A stretch of 64,000 nt of DNA from Cercis canadensis (GCA_003255065.1 QAOA01004993.1:1-64000); one strand, 5' to 3'. Shown: positions 1 to 11,647, counted from the stretch's first letter. Notes: generated by a model not told the origin, from the letters alone. Made by a program: numbers and translations.

Positions 1-117
1 GTTGAAGAGGAAAGAAGAACAGCTGAACTTGAATAGGAAAGCTTTGAAAGCAACTTTTGGGGGCTGTTTGCTTATGGAAATGTTTCCTTATTTCCATTTA
101 TAATTTCGTCGTATGGC

Positions 118-410
118 AAACGACTTGTCTATGTAGTAATAAAAGAAGTTGAAGTGATGTCAAATTGACACAAAAATTAGGGAGAAATGAGCCACATGGC
201 TTACATATGCGTTTGATGGATGACAATTTGTATACTACATAAGTTTTATCTATTGTCACATGAAGAAGTTGTTTGCCATGTCAACACTAAATTAATAGAG
301 TTATAATCCGAGGTAATAGCAATGATCCAATTTAAAAAAAAAATTAAATTATAAGGACTCCAAAAGAAAAAAAAAATTATAGAAACCTACAATACATTTA
401 AGCCTTGAAA
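118..410 (+). repeat. Partial copy of a dispersed terminal-inverted-repeat element
   Basis: About 290 bp here align in direct orientation with the element at 26123-26560, including the shared words AGTAATAAAAGAAGTTGA, TTGTCACATGAAGAAG and AATACATTTAA. The better copy at 26 kb has inverted ends; this one has lost its left end. No coding capacity is visible. It is probably a non-autonomous DNA transposon, but the superfamily is not settled. Confidence 0.65.
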
Positions 411-2916
411 TAATTAAGATTTTTTACTGATAGTAAATAACATTAGCAGTTTTTCATAAATGGTAATACATAATTAAATGATTTAAAATTCTTTTTCACT
501 AACAATAAATTTAAATTAAATCCTAATAGAATATAATTACAAAATTTTAACTATAAAATTAAGGAAGTATAAAAATAGTGTACAAAATTAGTGAGAGAAA
601 ATCACTACTTCAATTTTTTTTCTCTCACTAGGCAAGAGTACAAAAAAACAAAGCAAGAATCATATGTGCCTCGATCATATGAGAGATATGTTAGAACCAC
701 CTTTTAAAAAAAGCAAGAATCACATAAGCCTCAATTTGTCCATGTGCACTCACTTTTTTTTTTTTTTTTTTTTTTTTTCTAAATAAGGAAGAATAACATT
801 ATTTGTCTGTCTGCACTCCACTTTCTTTCTTTTTCTTTTTCTGATGTCCATCTGCACTTTACACCCACTGCCAGATACTACAAGGATCTTCCTGCAATTT
901 ATTATACTCTATAAAGAAAGACTACACAAGAAACACAACAGTTATTTGTTCACTCCATTACTTATACACTTTAACCACTACTTCAAAAATTCCATTTTTA
1001 GTATTGAAACCTACCATCTTTCTTATTAAACCTAAAATGACATCACTGATTATGTCAAATTGATATAATTAGAATAACATAAATTTTATTAAATCTATTA
1101 AAACATTTTTTATATAAAAAATATAAATTTAATAAAATTTAAATTATATTAATTATGTTAATATAATAAAATTTTGATCAAAATTATGTAAAAACTACTT
1201 AACATAACATTTTATAAGTTAAAGTAATGTTGGATAAACAGCCTAATTTTAATGTCAGCTCAACTTTTGCCATTGCGTAGAGTAACATTTGACCCTAAGA
1301 GTGGATCTCATGAGATATAGATTTGTAAATGCTCCTGCTAGTAGCGCTATCTGCAGTGCTGTTTGGTAAACCCCTTTTTAGTTGCCTCCTCCGTTACCAT
1401 TATTTATTTTGTCTTCCTTTTTGTACTTTTCATTGCTCTTACAATGAAACTTTTAAGAGAGTAACAAATATATCACTATATTAACTTTAAAAAAAAAAAT
1501 TTATTTTAATTTTTTTTTTTTCTGCAAGTATGATTATCTAAAGCTTATGGTATGATTACTTTTCATCGCTCTCTTCCTCTCCTGCTTTTTTTGTTTCTTT
1601 TTTCTCTCTTCACAAGTCATCTCTCCTTTTGTTTTAGTTGTCTATGTATTACACAAGTTTGTAACTAGTTTATATTGTTTGGGTGTTCTTATTCAAATTA
1701 ATTTTATTTTCATCAACAAAAAGTTACCCAACAATAGGTTGACAATAAGTGGGTTCCTGTCAGATTTAGGCCCCGTTTGAGTAAACAGCTTATTTAAGCA
1801 CTTATATAAGAAGGCTTTATAAGAGAAGCTTTTATACCATAAGCTCTTTTTAAATTAAGCTATTTAGTGTTTGGATACATATTTAGAGAAGCGCTTTTAA
1901 ACTATAAGCTCTTTCATAAGCATTTGGATCGATAAATGTATAAGTGCTTATAATTATGAAAATTACTAAAAAGGACATTAATAAACACTTACTAAAAATT
2001 GTGTTTGGATAAATAAGCACTTTGTTATATTTTGCAAAAAAAAAAAAAAGCTTTGATAATAAAATATTTTATATCAGTGCCATAATTATTACATTTTGAT
2101 TCAAGTAGTTAATTTTTTTGTTGTTAGATAATTATTATTTTGAAGTATCATTTCTTATAATCAAAGTGGTTCTTAGCTTGTTATATTAGAAACCTCGCAT
2201 ATAGATAAATTGTTATTAACAAGTGTTCTTGTTTTATTACCTTGATGATCATAGTAAGCATGAAATATATAATTATACATCATAGGCTAGATTTATACAT
2301 TCAGAAACTAAAATTACATGGACGATTTGACCTTGATCAATATTACATTTGCTAGTATGTATTATTTGAATTTTCTAAATGATATCTACAATAAATTGTG
2401 GCAAAAAGAAAGAAATAAAAATAAAATCTGACAAATATTTGCATATTTTTTTATCCTGCTTCCTTATGCTTATTTCTTTTCAGCTATATCACTTCCTTCT
2501 TCATCCTCAAAAGTTTGGTTCTTTTAAGTGAGGGGACTGTACTTAAGGCATCATAGTGAGATCACTGCAAAACCTACTCCTTCAAAGTTTAAATAGAATT
2601 TGTTGTACTTAAAATAACAAAATTGAAAGCCTCAAGCACAGCTTGTGTTCAACTCTTACTAAGACTTTAAATATGTAAAGTACCAAAAAAATAATAGAGA
2701 ACTTGATAGTATCATTTTGAATGACATATGTATGGGAACAAAATAGAAAACTCAAATCTCTCCTTAAAAAAGTAACATGTAATACCTAATTTTGAAAGTT
2801 AGCAATTTCATAAATTGTATTCTCTATATAAGTAATAAAGGCAATAAATCTAAAGATGTGTAGGCAACTGATTTTTTATTGTGCATCGAAGGCTAGAGTG
2901 ATAATAGTTAAACACT
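411..2916. other. Gene-free AT-rich stretch with a hAT-like remnant
   Basis: No supported gene. The stretch holds poly-T and poly-A runs. At about 1768-2035 there is a degenerate segment opening with GGCCCCGTTTGAG and containing three spaced copies of a TGTTTGGAT-like word plus repeated AAGCGCTT/AAGCACTT words. This resembles the end of hAT-type MITEs common in plants, but a matching right terminus and target duplication are not visible. Confidence 0.4.
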
Positions 2917-3408
2917 TCAGTTTTCCCCCTTGCTCTTGGCCCTAATCTGAAGTGCGGGAGATGATATCTGGTTTTGTAGATAGCCTTCAGAAAATGAATC
3001 TAAATATGCTGGTGAGGCAAAATCCACATTATGCACTAGTTGCTGATTAGCAGGAACTTGAGGATCCCAATATTTATTTCCCCTTCTTACAACAGTTGAT
3101 GGGGACAAAATAGAGTGTGATGAAACAGGTGAGAACGGTGTAAGCTGTAGAGGCAGGTCCACAACTGTTGCATGGTCCACTTGAAAGGGAGAGATTGAAG
3201 CAGAAACTGCTGGTTTCGATAAGCCGAGATCAATCTTGGCTTTGGTAATTTCAGATTGGATCATATTATCAGAGCAGAATGCTAGTCTGATCATGTCATA
3301 GTCACCATGGCTTTGTAGCAGAAGATACCCAATAATCTTTGAGACATTTTGAGGCTCCAATGTCTGGATTCTATCATACACTATCTTTGTGGAATTTGAA
3401 AAATCCAT
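2917..3408 (-). CDS. Truncated C3H18-like CCCH zinc-finger protein (N-terminal domain only)
   Basis: The 163-codon frame begins MDFSNSTKIVYDRIQTLEPQ and continues with IIGYLLLQSHGDYDMIRLAFC. This is the conserved N-terminal domain of plant CCCH/RRM RNA-binding proteins; the closest family member I recall is Arabidopsis C3H18 (At2g05160). Full-length relatives have several hundred residues, with the CCCH finger and an RRM downstream. Here the frame stops at a TGA before any finger, and I see no finger-coding exon below it. The ATG at 3408 is a true ATG in the right family position. It may be a gene fragment, or an expressed short protein if a downstream splice site is used. It lies in the same orientation as the fibrillin pseudogene 2 kb upstream. 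Confidence 0.6.
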   Translation of the reverse strand: MDFSNSTKIVYDRIQTLEPQNVSKIIGYLLLQSHGDYDMIRLAFCSDNMIQSEITKAKIDLGLSKPAVSASISPFQVDHATVVDLPLQLTPFSPVSSHSILSPSTVVRRGNKYWDPQVPANQQLVHNVDFASPAYLDSFSEGYLQNQISSPALQIRAKSKGEN

Positions 3409-5498
3409 CTAAAACCCCAATTCTGTAGATGCAAAGTTATAAAAGAACAAAGTGTTACAGTCAACAATATATAAAGCTACGAAAAGTTTCTGATATTGCT
3501 AACAGAACACAACACAGATCCAGTTCTACATATACAACATCAACTCTTTTTGCTAATTGCAGGAGAAGGATCTTTTAATCTTATGCTGCATCCTTTACCA
3601 AATCCATTACCACAACAAATGGCATTGATATTTATAACAATGGCAAACATAAGAAAATAAAAATGCACCAACAAACTCCCATTTAGAAGAAGAGAAGATC
3701 CGAGCAACATTTTTCTTTTTGCTAGAAAAGAAAGAATAAACAACAAAAAATCATGTAGCCTATGATAAGCTGGGGCTTCTGGAAACCTACCCAGTTTCAG
3801 AACAGTGGGCATCAGCATTAAAATTTAGATTTCTTCCTTAAATCACATAGGGGCCCAAGAAACCCATGAAACTAAGATAACCATCATCGACCAAGTAGTA
3901 TTTACCTAAAAACAAAAATTTCAAATTGAATAAACAACTAATATATAACATACTTTAAGGGTTCAAATTCAAATAGTAAATGTCTAAAATCACTAACCTT
4001 TAGAAGGAAGTAGGAAATGCAAGCTAGGTCTGCGTACAGCCTCATTGAAATGTGAAACACATATTAAAATTAATCACAAGCACTCATTACATTGGTAGTT
4101 TTAGTAATGAAAACATAATTCAAAGAGTTAAGAACCTAAAGAGAAAGTCACACTAGAATACTTTCACTAATACCCCACGTATTGCAAAGGTTCATGTGCA
4201 TTTGAAATAAGAAAATAGTCTATATTTAACATCACTATAAATCATGGATGTATTCTGATCCTCTGTATAAAAGTTGTCATAGCATCTATAAGTCCTTTCT
4301 CCCCAAAAAAAGCAAACAGTGAACTTCCAAGCCAAGTATACAAAGAATTGGACTTAAAGGGCAAGATCCCCTAAAGGTGAGCAGCAAGTTCAACTTAGTT
4401 CCTCTAGTGCAAACTTGCTTATAGATATGATCATTAACAAGGAACATTGGAAATGCCTTCTAGTGAGACTACGATGAAAATTGAACAATGAAAGTTGCTT
4501 TGCAAGTAATTACAAATTGGAGGATTTGCAACCCTCCAAGAGACTAAAAAGATTATAGATAACACGAATGAAAGAAAAATCCAAGAAATTACAAGTTAAA
4601 ATAACAAAGTCCTTAAATCTTTATCTCACTGAATATCTTCGAGCATGACTCTATGAGCTGAATACCAAAGGGAAGTAAGACAAACAACCATGTCAGCCTG
4701 TCCTACATAAGCATCCTTGCTTTTATTGCCCCAATTCATTTGAACATAGCAGTAACAGGATGGGAAGAGCATTTAACTAACAAACATATATACTACAAAT
4801 TAGAAAGTGCAATTCAAGACACCACTAAAATGTACCCAAATTCACAAGTCCGTATGCACAAGAAGATTTTGGTGGATTTTAATGCTTCTCAAACACAAAT
4901 TTCAAACTCACAATTCAAATACAATCATAATCTCAAACTCAAAGTCTCAAAACAAAATACATTGCACAAACTTAATTCAAATAACAAATGACATTTTAAA
5001 TAGATACAATAGTACTACTCAATATAGATACAATAGTACTACTAGCTACTTGATACAATAGCCCTTCAGTCTGCTTCTTTTAACAGAAGAAACAGGTTCA
5101 GAGAAGTGACAAACTATGAAATTCGCTAATGTAGTTATTGGCTAAAGCTTCATCTGCATCAGCATGCAGAGAAGTTAAATCCAAGAACTTGTGTTAAAAG
5201 TATTCTCTATGCTCATTTTTATCTGATCAAGTTATAGAATAACTGGAGTTTTTAACTGTTCCACCCATCAGGACCCACATATGCTTGCCTTCATGATCAC
5301 TTATCTTCCACCATAATTGCACATGTTGAGGTATAACAAATAATTGAGGGCCATATTTATGCGTGTGACTCAGATACAGTTCATCAACAGGAAAAAAAAA
5401 ATGATGATGAAAATTCATTAATTTGGTATTGAATGCTCAAGATAGCTTCTGAGGATATGACCAAATAGAAAAGTGATATCCGGCAAGCAATCACTTAC
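3409..5498. other. Non-coding interval between two gene fragments
   Basis: No gene is supported. A 25-bp word built on ATACAATAGTACTACT is repeated in tandem near 5000-5045. A minus-strand open stretch at 5227-5418 contains DELYLSHTHKYGPQLFVI, which weakly recalls the last part of the fibrillin domain (DEELRxSRGxxGNLFVL), but it lacks a clean splice acceptor, so I do not assign it. Confidence 0.4.
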
Positions 5499-6197
5499 CA
5501 GGCTAGCAATTTTGAAGTAGTCAAACTTCACAGCCATCCTTTTTGAGTTTAAAGGCACTAAATTGGCAGTGGCCTGCAGCAATAGTTGGCAAGCTTTTAG
5601 GCCACAAAGCATGGTGAATTTATCAAGCAATCAAAAAGATTTGATACAAATGAAGTTAGGCAAAGTAAACTAATTGCAAACCAAATATTCAAAGAAGGGC
5701 CAAGTTTCTATATTTTGAGCTCTCAAAGTATCCACATTAATTGCTTGATAGATTTAATTTTTCATTTGGTCTCAAGAACTTTGGTCTCTATCATTATCAA
5801 TACAACAACAATTAATCCTCACGTTATTAAATTTAAGAATGATGTCACAGAAAGAAGGAAATAAAATTAAAGAACAGGTTCCATGTAACTCTTCTTGAAA
5901 CATAGTCTCAGTTTCAAGCTTAAACATGAACCAAACCGATCTAATTAAATCAATGAACTACAGAGCTCAAATGTAATAAGAAACCAAGTATCAGTGTAAG
6001 GAAATGCAGAAAATCACAACTGCAATGTGCTGCAACCGCCATTTTTTTTTTTAATAGAAACCAATAACAATTCAATCATTGAAGGAATAATTAGCGAAAA
6101 GAAAAAGTATACAAACACACCTGGGTTTGCAGCATCGATTGAGACGTTGTGTATAAGAGCTCCCATTTTCCATTCAGCAAATCAGACTTCGAAGATC
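5499..6197 (-). pseudogene. Plastid-lipid-associated protein (PAP/fibrillin) pseudogene
   Basis: Three consecutive exons of a PAP/fibrillin gene lie on the minus strand with family-consistent splice sites. Exon at 6197-6121 encodes SKSDLLNGKWELLYTTSQS and ends CAG|GTGTGT. Exon at 5787-5682 encodes RPKFLRPN, then, one frame over, YQAINVDTLRAQNIETWPFF. Exon at 5573-5499 encodes LVPLNSKRMAVKFDYFKIAS and ends at GTAAGT. Fibrillins are plastid lipid-binding proteins of plastoglobules and thylakoids. The middle exon is 106 nt, one over a codon multiple, and its first frame runs into TAA after RPN, so the copy is frameshifted. The upstream exon with the LDRGA-type helix and the transit peptide is not found, nor is a convincing last exon. 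At about 6850-6680 a pyrimidine-rich leader-like exon ending CACCG|GTGAG may be the 5' end of a transcript through this region. Confidence 0.75.
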
Positions 6198-7271
6198 CTA
6201 AAATAAGGTTGAACATTGATGTCCATTTACCATTTAAGACAATTTCTAATGCTAAAAAGGCTATTCCACATCTGAAATTGCAGTCATAAATATTAATTTG
6301 CAGCTTTAGCAAAAGAAGGAAAAAAAACAAAAAACAGTAATACACTGTTGCGGCGTTGAAGCCCCAACAAGCCTGCACGCATGGCTTTATGTTTTTGCGA
6401 CATTCGCACAGATATGTTAGTTTCTGAAACTGATGAGAAAATTTTTGAGTGGGATCGGATCTAAAAATCAAAGGTAAATTAATAAAACCTTCCCCTTTTA
6501 AAAATATTATTTATCTCAAATTACTAGAGGAACACAATTTGTACAGCATTCTTCCTGAATCTTTTAAAGAAATAGAATCCCAAACCACTCCAGTCCAAGT
6601 TGTCTAACAGATTCCACAACAAACGAGCCATAAATCAAATTACCCTAAAAGCATGCAAAGGCAAAGTAAAAAATCTCACCGGTGCCGGAAATAGGAGAAT
6701 ACAAGTGTGTCTGCGGGTGTTGATAGGTGTCCACCGAAGGTTGAATGGAGGGAGATTAGGGCTGAGAGTGGAGAAGGAATGGGGGAAAACTGAAAAGAGA
6801 AGAAGATAATGGAAAAGCTCGCACTGCTTGAGCTGAAATTGAGAATGAAGATCCCTCAGCAAACGAAGCCGTTTTGGAATTTTTTTTTTTTTAAATAAAA
6901 TCTTTGTGCCATCATGTTATTACAAACCAATACCAGTTCAACAATTTTATCAGTTCGACCGCCAAACGGTTTACCCCTCCTAACTGAACCGGTATCCTAA
7001 CCGGAAACAGGTCGGACCACCCGATTCGATCTAGTTTTTAAAACACTGACATATAGTGCTAGACAGAATCTTACTCAGCCATAGACCAAACAATGTTGAA
7101 CTTGAGTAATACTATAACTGTAGATGGCACTATATATTAAAAGTACCACAGTTATTCTTTATATTTACCTTGATACACTGCGCATTATTAATTCACTCAT
7201 CTACGCATCGACTAACAACGTAGCAATGTTCATTGCTAGCTTGACATACCTCTCAAATTGAACTCTTTCCC

Positions 7272-8786
7272 TCAAGTGCTTCTCTTTGTAATCTTTACCT
7301 TTAAACCCTGTTTCATAAAAAGTCCAATTGAAAGGGTTGGGGAGACATGATGACCTTTTACCACTTGGATATGATAATTCCTCAACACAGCACTTGCCAC
7401 CATCTTCATTTCATTGAAACTCATCTCCTTCCCTAAACAAGTTCTGGGTCCTGCATTAAAAGTTATGAACTCGTAAGATGGTACATGAGTTATCTCTCCA
7501 TTAGTTGATATCCATCTCTCTGGCTTGAACTCTAAGCAGTCTTCTCCCCATATCTCTTTTGATCTTCCCATTGTGTACATAGAGTATATTATCATTGAAT
7601 TTGGATTAATATGATGGCCACTAGGAAGTATGTCAGCATGGATTGCTTGCCTATGCCCGAAAGGTACAGGAGGAAAAAGTCGTAATGCTTCACACATAGC
7701 AGCATGAAGATAAATGAGATTTTTTACCTGTTGAATCCCATAAACCATTGGGTTTTCTTCTTTGGCTGGAAAGTTATCCTCGATCTCTTCAAGAATCTTA
7801 GCTTCTACTGATGGGTGTCTTGCAACAAGCCAGAAAAACCATGTAAGGCCTGCAGTTACGGTGCTCTTCCCTGCTGATAACATAGTTAATGCATTGTCCC
7901 GAATAAATTTGTCATCCACTTGACTGTTCTTTTCTTTTTCCTTAATGAATGCTGTAAGCAGATCAAGTTGTGCTTCTTCCATTCCAGAACTGCATTTTCT
8001 TGCTTCTTTCTGCTGCTTGTTTCTTATAAACTCATACAAGAATAGGTCAAGAATTTGATGGTCCTTCCTCATCTTATTTTCTTTCCCAATTCCAAGCCAT
8101 CCCTGCAGCTTCCAAAAGCTTCTTGGCAATACATAGCGGTGGAATATTGCGGCTTCGGAATCATTAAAGGCCTTCTCATATACAACTTGTGGGAAGTCAA
8201 TGGAAAGGCAATTAGGATCAAACCCTAACACTAGGGAGCAAATGTTATCGAACGAAAACCGATTGAAGACCTCTTGCAAATCCACTTCAATTCCATTTTT
8301 CTCTACATGATCTAGAAGAGGAAGAAGACCAACTTCCACCTTCTCCCCAACAATTTTCTCAAGAAACATACTGAAGCTTTGTTGTTTGAACAACGAGTGC
8401 AGCAATGCCTTGCTGTTTGTCCATGCCTCCGAATCACTAGTAAAAATCCCTTGGCCAAGAATTTCAAAATTCTCATGAAACTGAGGGCCCTTCGGATAGT
8501 TGTAAAAGTTTTTGCTTGTAATGTAATGTACGTTCATGGGATCGGACGTAATCACAATGCTCTTTTGGGTGAACCAAGGTGGTATGAACTCCCCAGTGGC
8601 CCCATGTTTGTTAAGAGCATGGGTTATGTAATCATGGATATTCGACAAGTTACATAAAAGTGAAGGAAACATTCCAAGGATGGGCCAATTTGTGAAGAGG
8701 GAATTTCGGTTGAGTCTCCAATGGAGAAGAAGAAACAAGCAGAGAATGGCTAAAAGGATCTCTTTGCACTCAAGCACGATGGCCAT
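7272..8786 (-). CDS. Cytochrome P450, CYP96A type (mid-chain alkane hydroxylase-like)
   Basis: This is an intronless 504-residue P450, as is usual for CYP96A. The frame is open 50 codons further upstream, but the ATG at 8786 (MAIVLECKE) matches the family start and lies about 70 bp below a TATA-like box. An N-terminal membrane anchor (ILLAILCLFLLL) would place it in the ER. Landmarks: I-helix AGKSTVTAGLTWFF, ExxR in CEALRLFPP, FKPERW, and heme loop FNAGPRTCLGKE with the cysteine ligand. CYP96A15/MAH1 of Arabidopsis oxidises wax alkanes in stem epidermis; other CYP96As are little characterised, so the substrate here is inferred only. Odd point: the I-helix reads AGKST where P450s normally have AG-x-(D/E)-T, so the acidic residue before the conserved threonine is serine. 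All other essential motifs are intact and the gene looks functional. Confidence 0.9.
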   Translation of the reverse strand: MAIVLECKEILLAILCLFLLLHWRLNRNSLFTNWPILGMFPSLLCNLSNIHDYITHALNKHGATGEFIPPWFTQKSIVITSDPMNVHYITSKNFYNYPKGPQFHENFEILGQGIFTSDSEAWTNSKALLHSLFKQQSFSMFLEKIVGEKVEVGLLPLLDHVEKNGIEVDLQEVFNRFSFDNICSLVLGFDPNCLSIDFPQVVYEKAFNDSEAAIFHRYVLPRSFWKLQGWLGIGKENKMRKDHQILDLFLYEFIRNKQQKEARKCSSGMEEAQLDLLTAFIKEKEKNSQVDDKFIRDNALTMLSAGKSTVTAGLTWFFWLVARHPSVEAKILEEIEDNFPAKEENPMVYGIQQVKNLIYLHAAMCEALRLFPPVPFGHRQAIHADILPSGHHINPNSMIIYSMYTMGRSKEIWGEDCLEFKPERWISTNGEITHVPSYEFITFNAGPRTCLGKEMSFNEMKMVASAVLRNYHIQVVKGHHVSPTLSIGLFMKQGLKVKITKRST

Positions 8787-8851
8787 GGTTTGCGGAAATT
8801 CTTGTACTAGCATTCTGAGGATAATTGGATGTTTTGATACTTGCGGGATAC

Positions 8852-8861
8852 CTATATATAA
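8852..8861 (-). promoter_or_regulatory. TATA-like box of the CYP96A-type gene
   Basis: On the minus strand the sequence reads TTTATATATAGG, about 70 bp upstream of the ATG at 8786, a normal distance for a plant TATA box with a short leader. Confidence 0.5.
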
Positions 8862-9266
8862 ATGTTGATATGTGGGAAGGATAGTAGTTGTGTGTGTGAA
8901 AAGATGAATTGTTATGGTGAGAAGTGATAGTGACATAAAGAAATGAAAGAGTTGAAGTGAATTGTGAATGAGACAAACAAGGTAAAAAGTGGAAAAGGTT
9001 GCTAGATGAATAGTTAAAATAGTAGTTGAAGAGAGTATTAATTACAAGGCTAATAATAGTAGTAGCTGATAGTTGGTAGTAGTTGATAGTAGGAGTTGAA
9101 GTTAATGATTGAAGTAAGTGATACAAAATTGATAACTTTATTTTTTTTATGCTGATGACTTTGTTTGTCATCAATAACTTGGAAATATCACTAGTGCATG
9201 GGCACGGGATTGCATCTACCATTATGGGCACGAGATTGCATCTATCATTGCACTCCTTTTTAGGCT

Positions 9267-9491
9267 GGGGTGCTATGTTACACTTCCCAATGTAAGTCAC
9301 ATTTTTTACGTTTTTACTCAATTTTAATTTTATATTATATAAGTTTGGGCTATACTAAAAATATTTAAATGAGTTTAGTGAAATTTAAATTACGTGAAAT
9401 GTACTAGATTAATACAATATATAATTAAAATTGTGAAAAAAAAATAATATATGACTCATGTCACATTTGGGTGGTGTAGCATAACACCCAC
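9267..9491. mobile_element. Mutator-type MITE with 9-bp target duplication
   Basis: A 225-bp non-coding element. The left end GGGGTGCTATGTTACAC is matched inverted by the right end GTAGCATAACACCCAC, and the arms stay roughly complementary inward. The flanks carry a perfect direct repeat TTTTAGGCT at 9258-9266 and 9492-9500. Nine base pairs is the Mutator-superfamily length. It has no transposase, so it would have moved in trans. Confidence 0.75.
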
Positions 9492-9513
9492 TTTTAGGCT
9501 GATCATAACATGA

Positions 9514-11420
9514 TGTTGTGAGAAAACATAGCACAAGTACACATTATCATCTTACAAATAATATAATAAAAGTGACTTATTGCTTTCACGATGATTAAAG
9601 CTATTAATTACTGAAATTGAGTTAATCCAAATTTTATTTGATAAAATTGATTAAGAAAAAATTGTAAGAATAAACTAAATAAATTGAAAGTAAGCAAAAG
9701 CAAATAAAAGTCAAGAATTAATTTAGAGAGAAAGTCTAGGATTTTCGATTTCACCATGATTAATCTTGATTTTCATTCCTTAATTCCTTAATCTAGATTT
9801 ATCTTCTTAATTGTCAGTCAAGACTCCCTAAATTATTCATTAGCCTTTCCCAAGGTCTAGTGAAAATATTTCCCAAGTTATAAACTCATTATATCCCTAA
9901 GTAAATTATGGATAACTAAAAAATTTATTCAATTTTATGGATCTCTTTAATTGACTACACAGGCCATTGAGGTATATTCTTATCCTATATGAAACCTATG
10001 GCATTTATCCTACAGAACTAAACACACAAATCTCATTGTGATTAACCTATCAACTAACTGGTGATCAGGCAATTAGAAGCATGAAGAACAAAGATAAACA
10101 CTCAAATAAAAAAGATAAAATCATAGATTAATTCCTTAAGAAACTACAACCGTTCATAATTAGGCTACATCATAGCCCTAGAAGAAAATTAGTTCATGAT
10201 TGTATCAGAAAACATTATGAAAATAAATCTAAGCATAAGAGAAAGAAAGTAGAAGAAGAAAATTGATGGGGAAGTCAAATTCATCGACGTCTCTTCCTTC
10301 TTCCTTCTTGCCTATGATCTCTTCTTTTCAAGCATTGTCTTCAATAAAGGTCTACCTGGAAACCTTAATCTAGTCCTAAAATTACCTATTTATAGTTTCT
10401 AAGAAGTCTAATTATATTAAGAATCGTTTTGGGCCTCAAAACCTACAAAAAATAGGAAAACTAATGAAAAATCGTAGATGGTAGATCTCGGGTGCCTAGG
10501 CACTTACCTTTTAGCCAAGTGCAGCAAGTTGGGCGCCTAGGCACCTAAATGCTTCTTAGGATTCATCTTTGTACCATTAGGCAAGGATTCTAGTTGTCTA
10601 GAATTTAGCATGCTAGAGATCTGACCTATCTACACTTCTAGGTTGCGAATAGAAATGTCAATTATTGCCATAAACTGACTTGTGGTCATAGTCAATTGGA
10701 CAAAGGCATCCTCCAAAGAAACGTTGGGGGTGGTGGTGGTTGAGCTTGCACTGGTGAGTGAAATGGAGGTTGTGGCTAAGCAGGATTATGTGTATTTTTC
10801 TATGAGAAGTTTTGGTTATTTCTCCACCCTGAATTGTATGTGTTGGATTAATGATTATTCTGCTTGCTAGGGTTCCCCACAAAGTATCCTTCCTCAAACT
10901 AGTAAGGAGAAAAAAAAAAATGCCAACCTAGCAATCTATGCTAGCATGAGGTCTAGTGTATTGGTCATAAACTTTAGGAGTAGAGTGAATGACCTTCACA
11001 TTCATGGTGTTGAGTTGCTTAGATATAGATTCCATTTTAGCAGACAATGATGTAAGGATATCAACCTCATGAGCCCTAAATGTCTTTCGTGGTACAGACC
11101 TTTCAGTAGGCCATTGATAGGCATTGATAGTCATCTCCTATACTGCCATGGTGTCTCTCGATAATATGGTAAACGCCTGAAAATGAATGCAAAGAAGAAG
11201 GAGAAAAGAAAAATTAAATTAAATTAAATAACTAATAATAAGAATAAAAGATCATATTAAAATAAAAATTACTTGGTATCAATATTAATAAGCAAATAAT
11301 CCCCAACAGCGCCAAAAACTTGTTGTGAGAAAACATAGCGTAAGTGCACGTTATCATCTTACAAGTAATATAATAAAAGTAAGTTATCATTTCCACATGG
11401 ATTAAAGCTATTAATTATTT
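9514..11420 (-). mobile_element. Ty3/gypsy (Athila/Tat-like) retrotransposon fossil
   Basis: Two direct copies of the LTR edge TGTTGTGAGAAAACATAGC occur at 9514 and 11321. Just inside the second, on the minus strand, lies TTTTTGGCGCTGTTGGGGA, resembling the tRNA-Asp primer-binding site typical of Athila/Tat elements. The better-kept LTR covers about 9514-10650. The short internal part (about 10660-11300) keeps a gag remnant with AYQWPTER and HEVDILTSLSAKMESISKQL, characteristic of this group. The polymerase region is absent. The element is broken, with several breaks, and old. Another MITE abuts its truncated right LTR. LTR limits are approximate. Confidence 0.65.
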
Positions 11421-11427
11421 TATTTAG

Positions 11428-11647
11428 TTACATCTTAATTTTATTTACACAATTTTAATTATATAATATATCAGTCTGGTATAGTTCATATAATTTAAAT
11501 TTTACTAAATCATTATCTAGATTATATTGCAAAAATTTAAGTGAATTTAGTAAAATTTAAATTATGTGAACTATACAGTAATTAAAATTGTATAAATAAA
11601 ATTAAGATGTAACTTATGTCACATATGGAGTGTAACATAGGATCCCC
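11428..11647. mobile_element. Second Mutator-type MITE, left end incomplete
   Basis: A near-palindrome: TTACATCTTAATTTTATTTA at the left pairs with TAAATAAAATTAAGATGTAA at the right. The right end continues ATGTCACATATGGAGTGTAACATAGGATCCCC, whose complement matches the left end of the MITE at 9267 (CTATGTTACACT). The matching outer 35 bp are missing on the left, where the element abuts the gypsy LTR. The two members of this family bracket the gypsy fossil. Confidence 0.6.

Noticed and set aside
1768-2035. Complete hAT MITE
   Set aside because: Only a left-type end (GGCCCCGTTTG) is visible; no matching right end or target duplication.
5227-5418. Possible last fibrillin exon (DELYLSHTHKYGPQLFVI)
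   Set aside because: Only a weak resemblance, no clean acceptor, and the preceding conserved segment is absent.
8787-8936. Fifty extra N-terminal codons on the P450
   Set aside because: They lie across the TATA-like box and the family begins at the ATG at 8786 with the membrane anchor.
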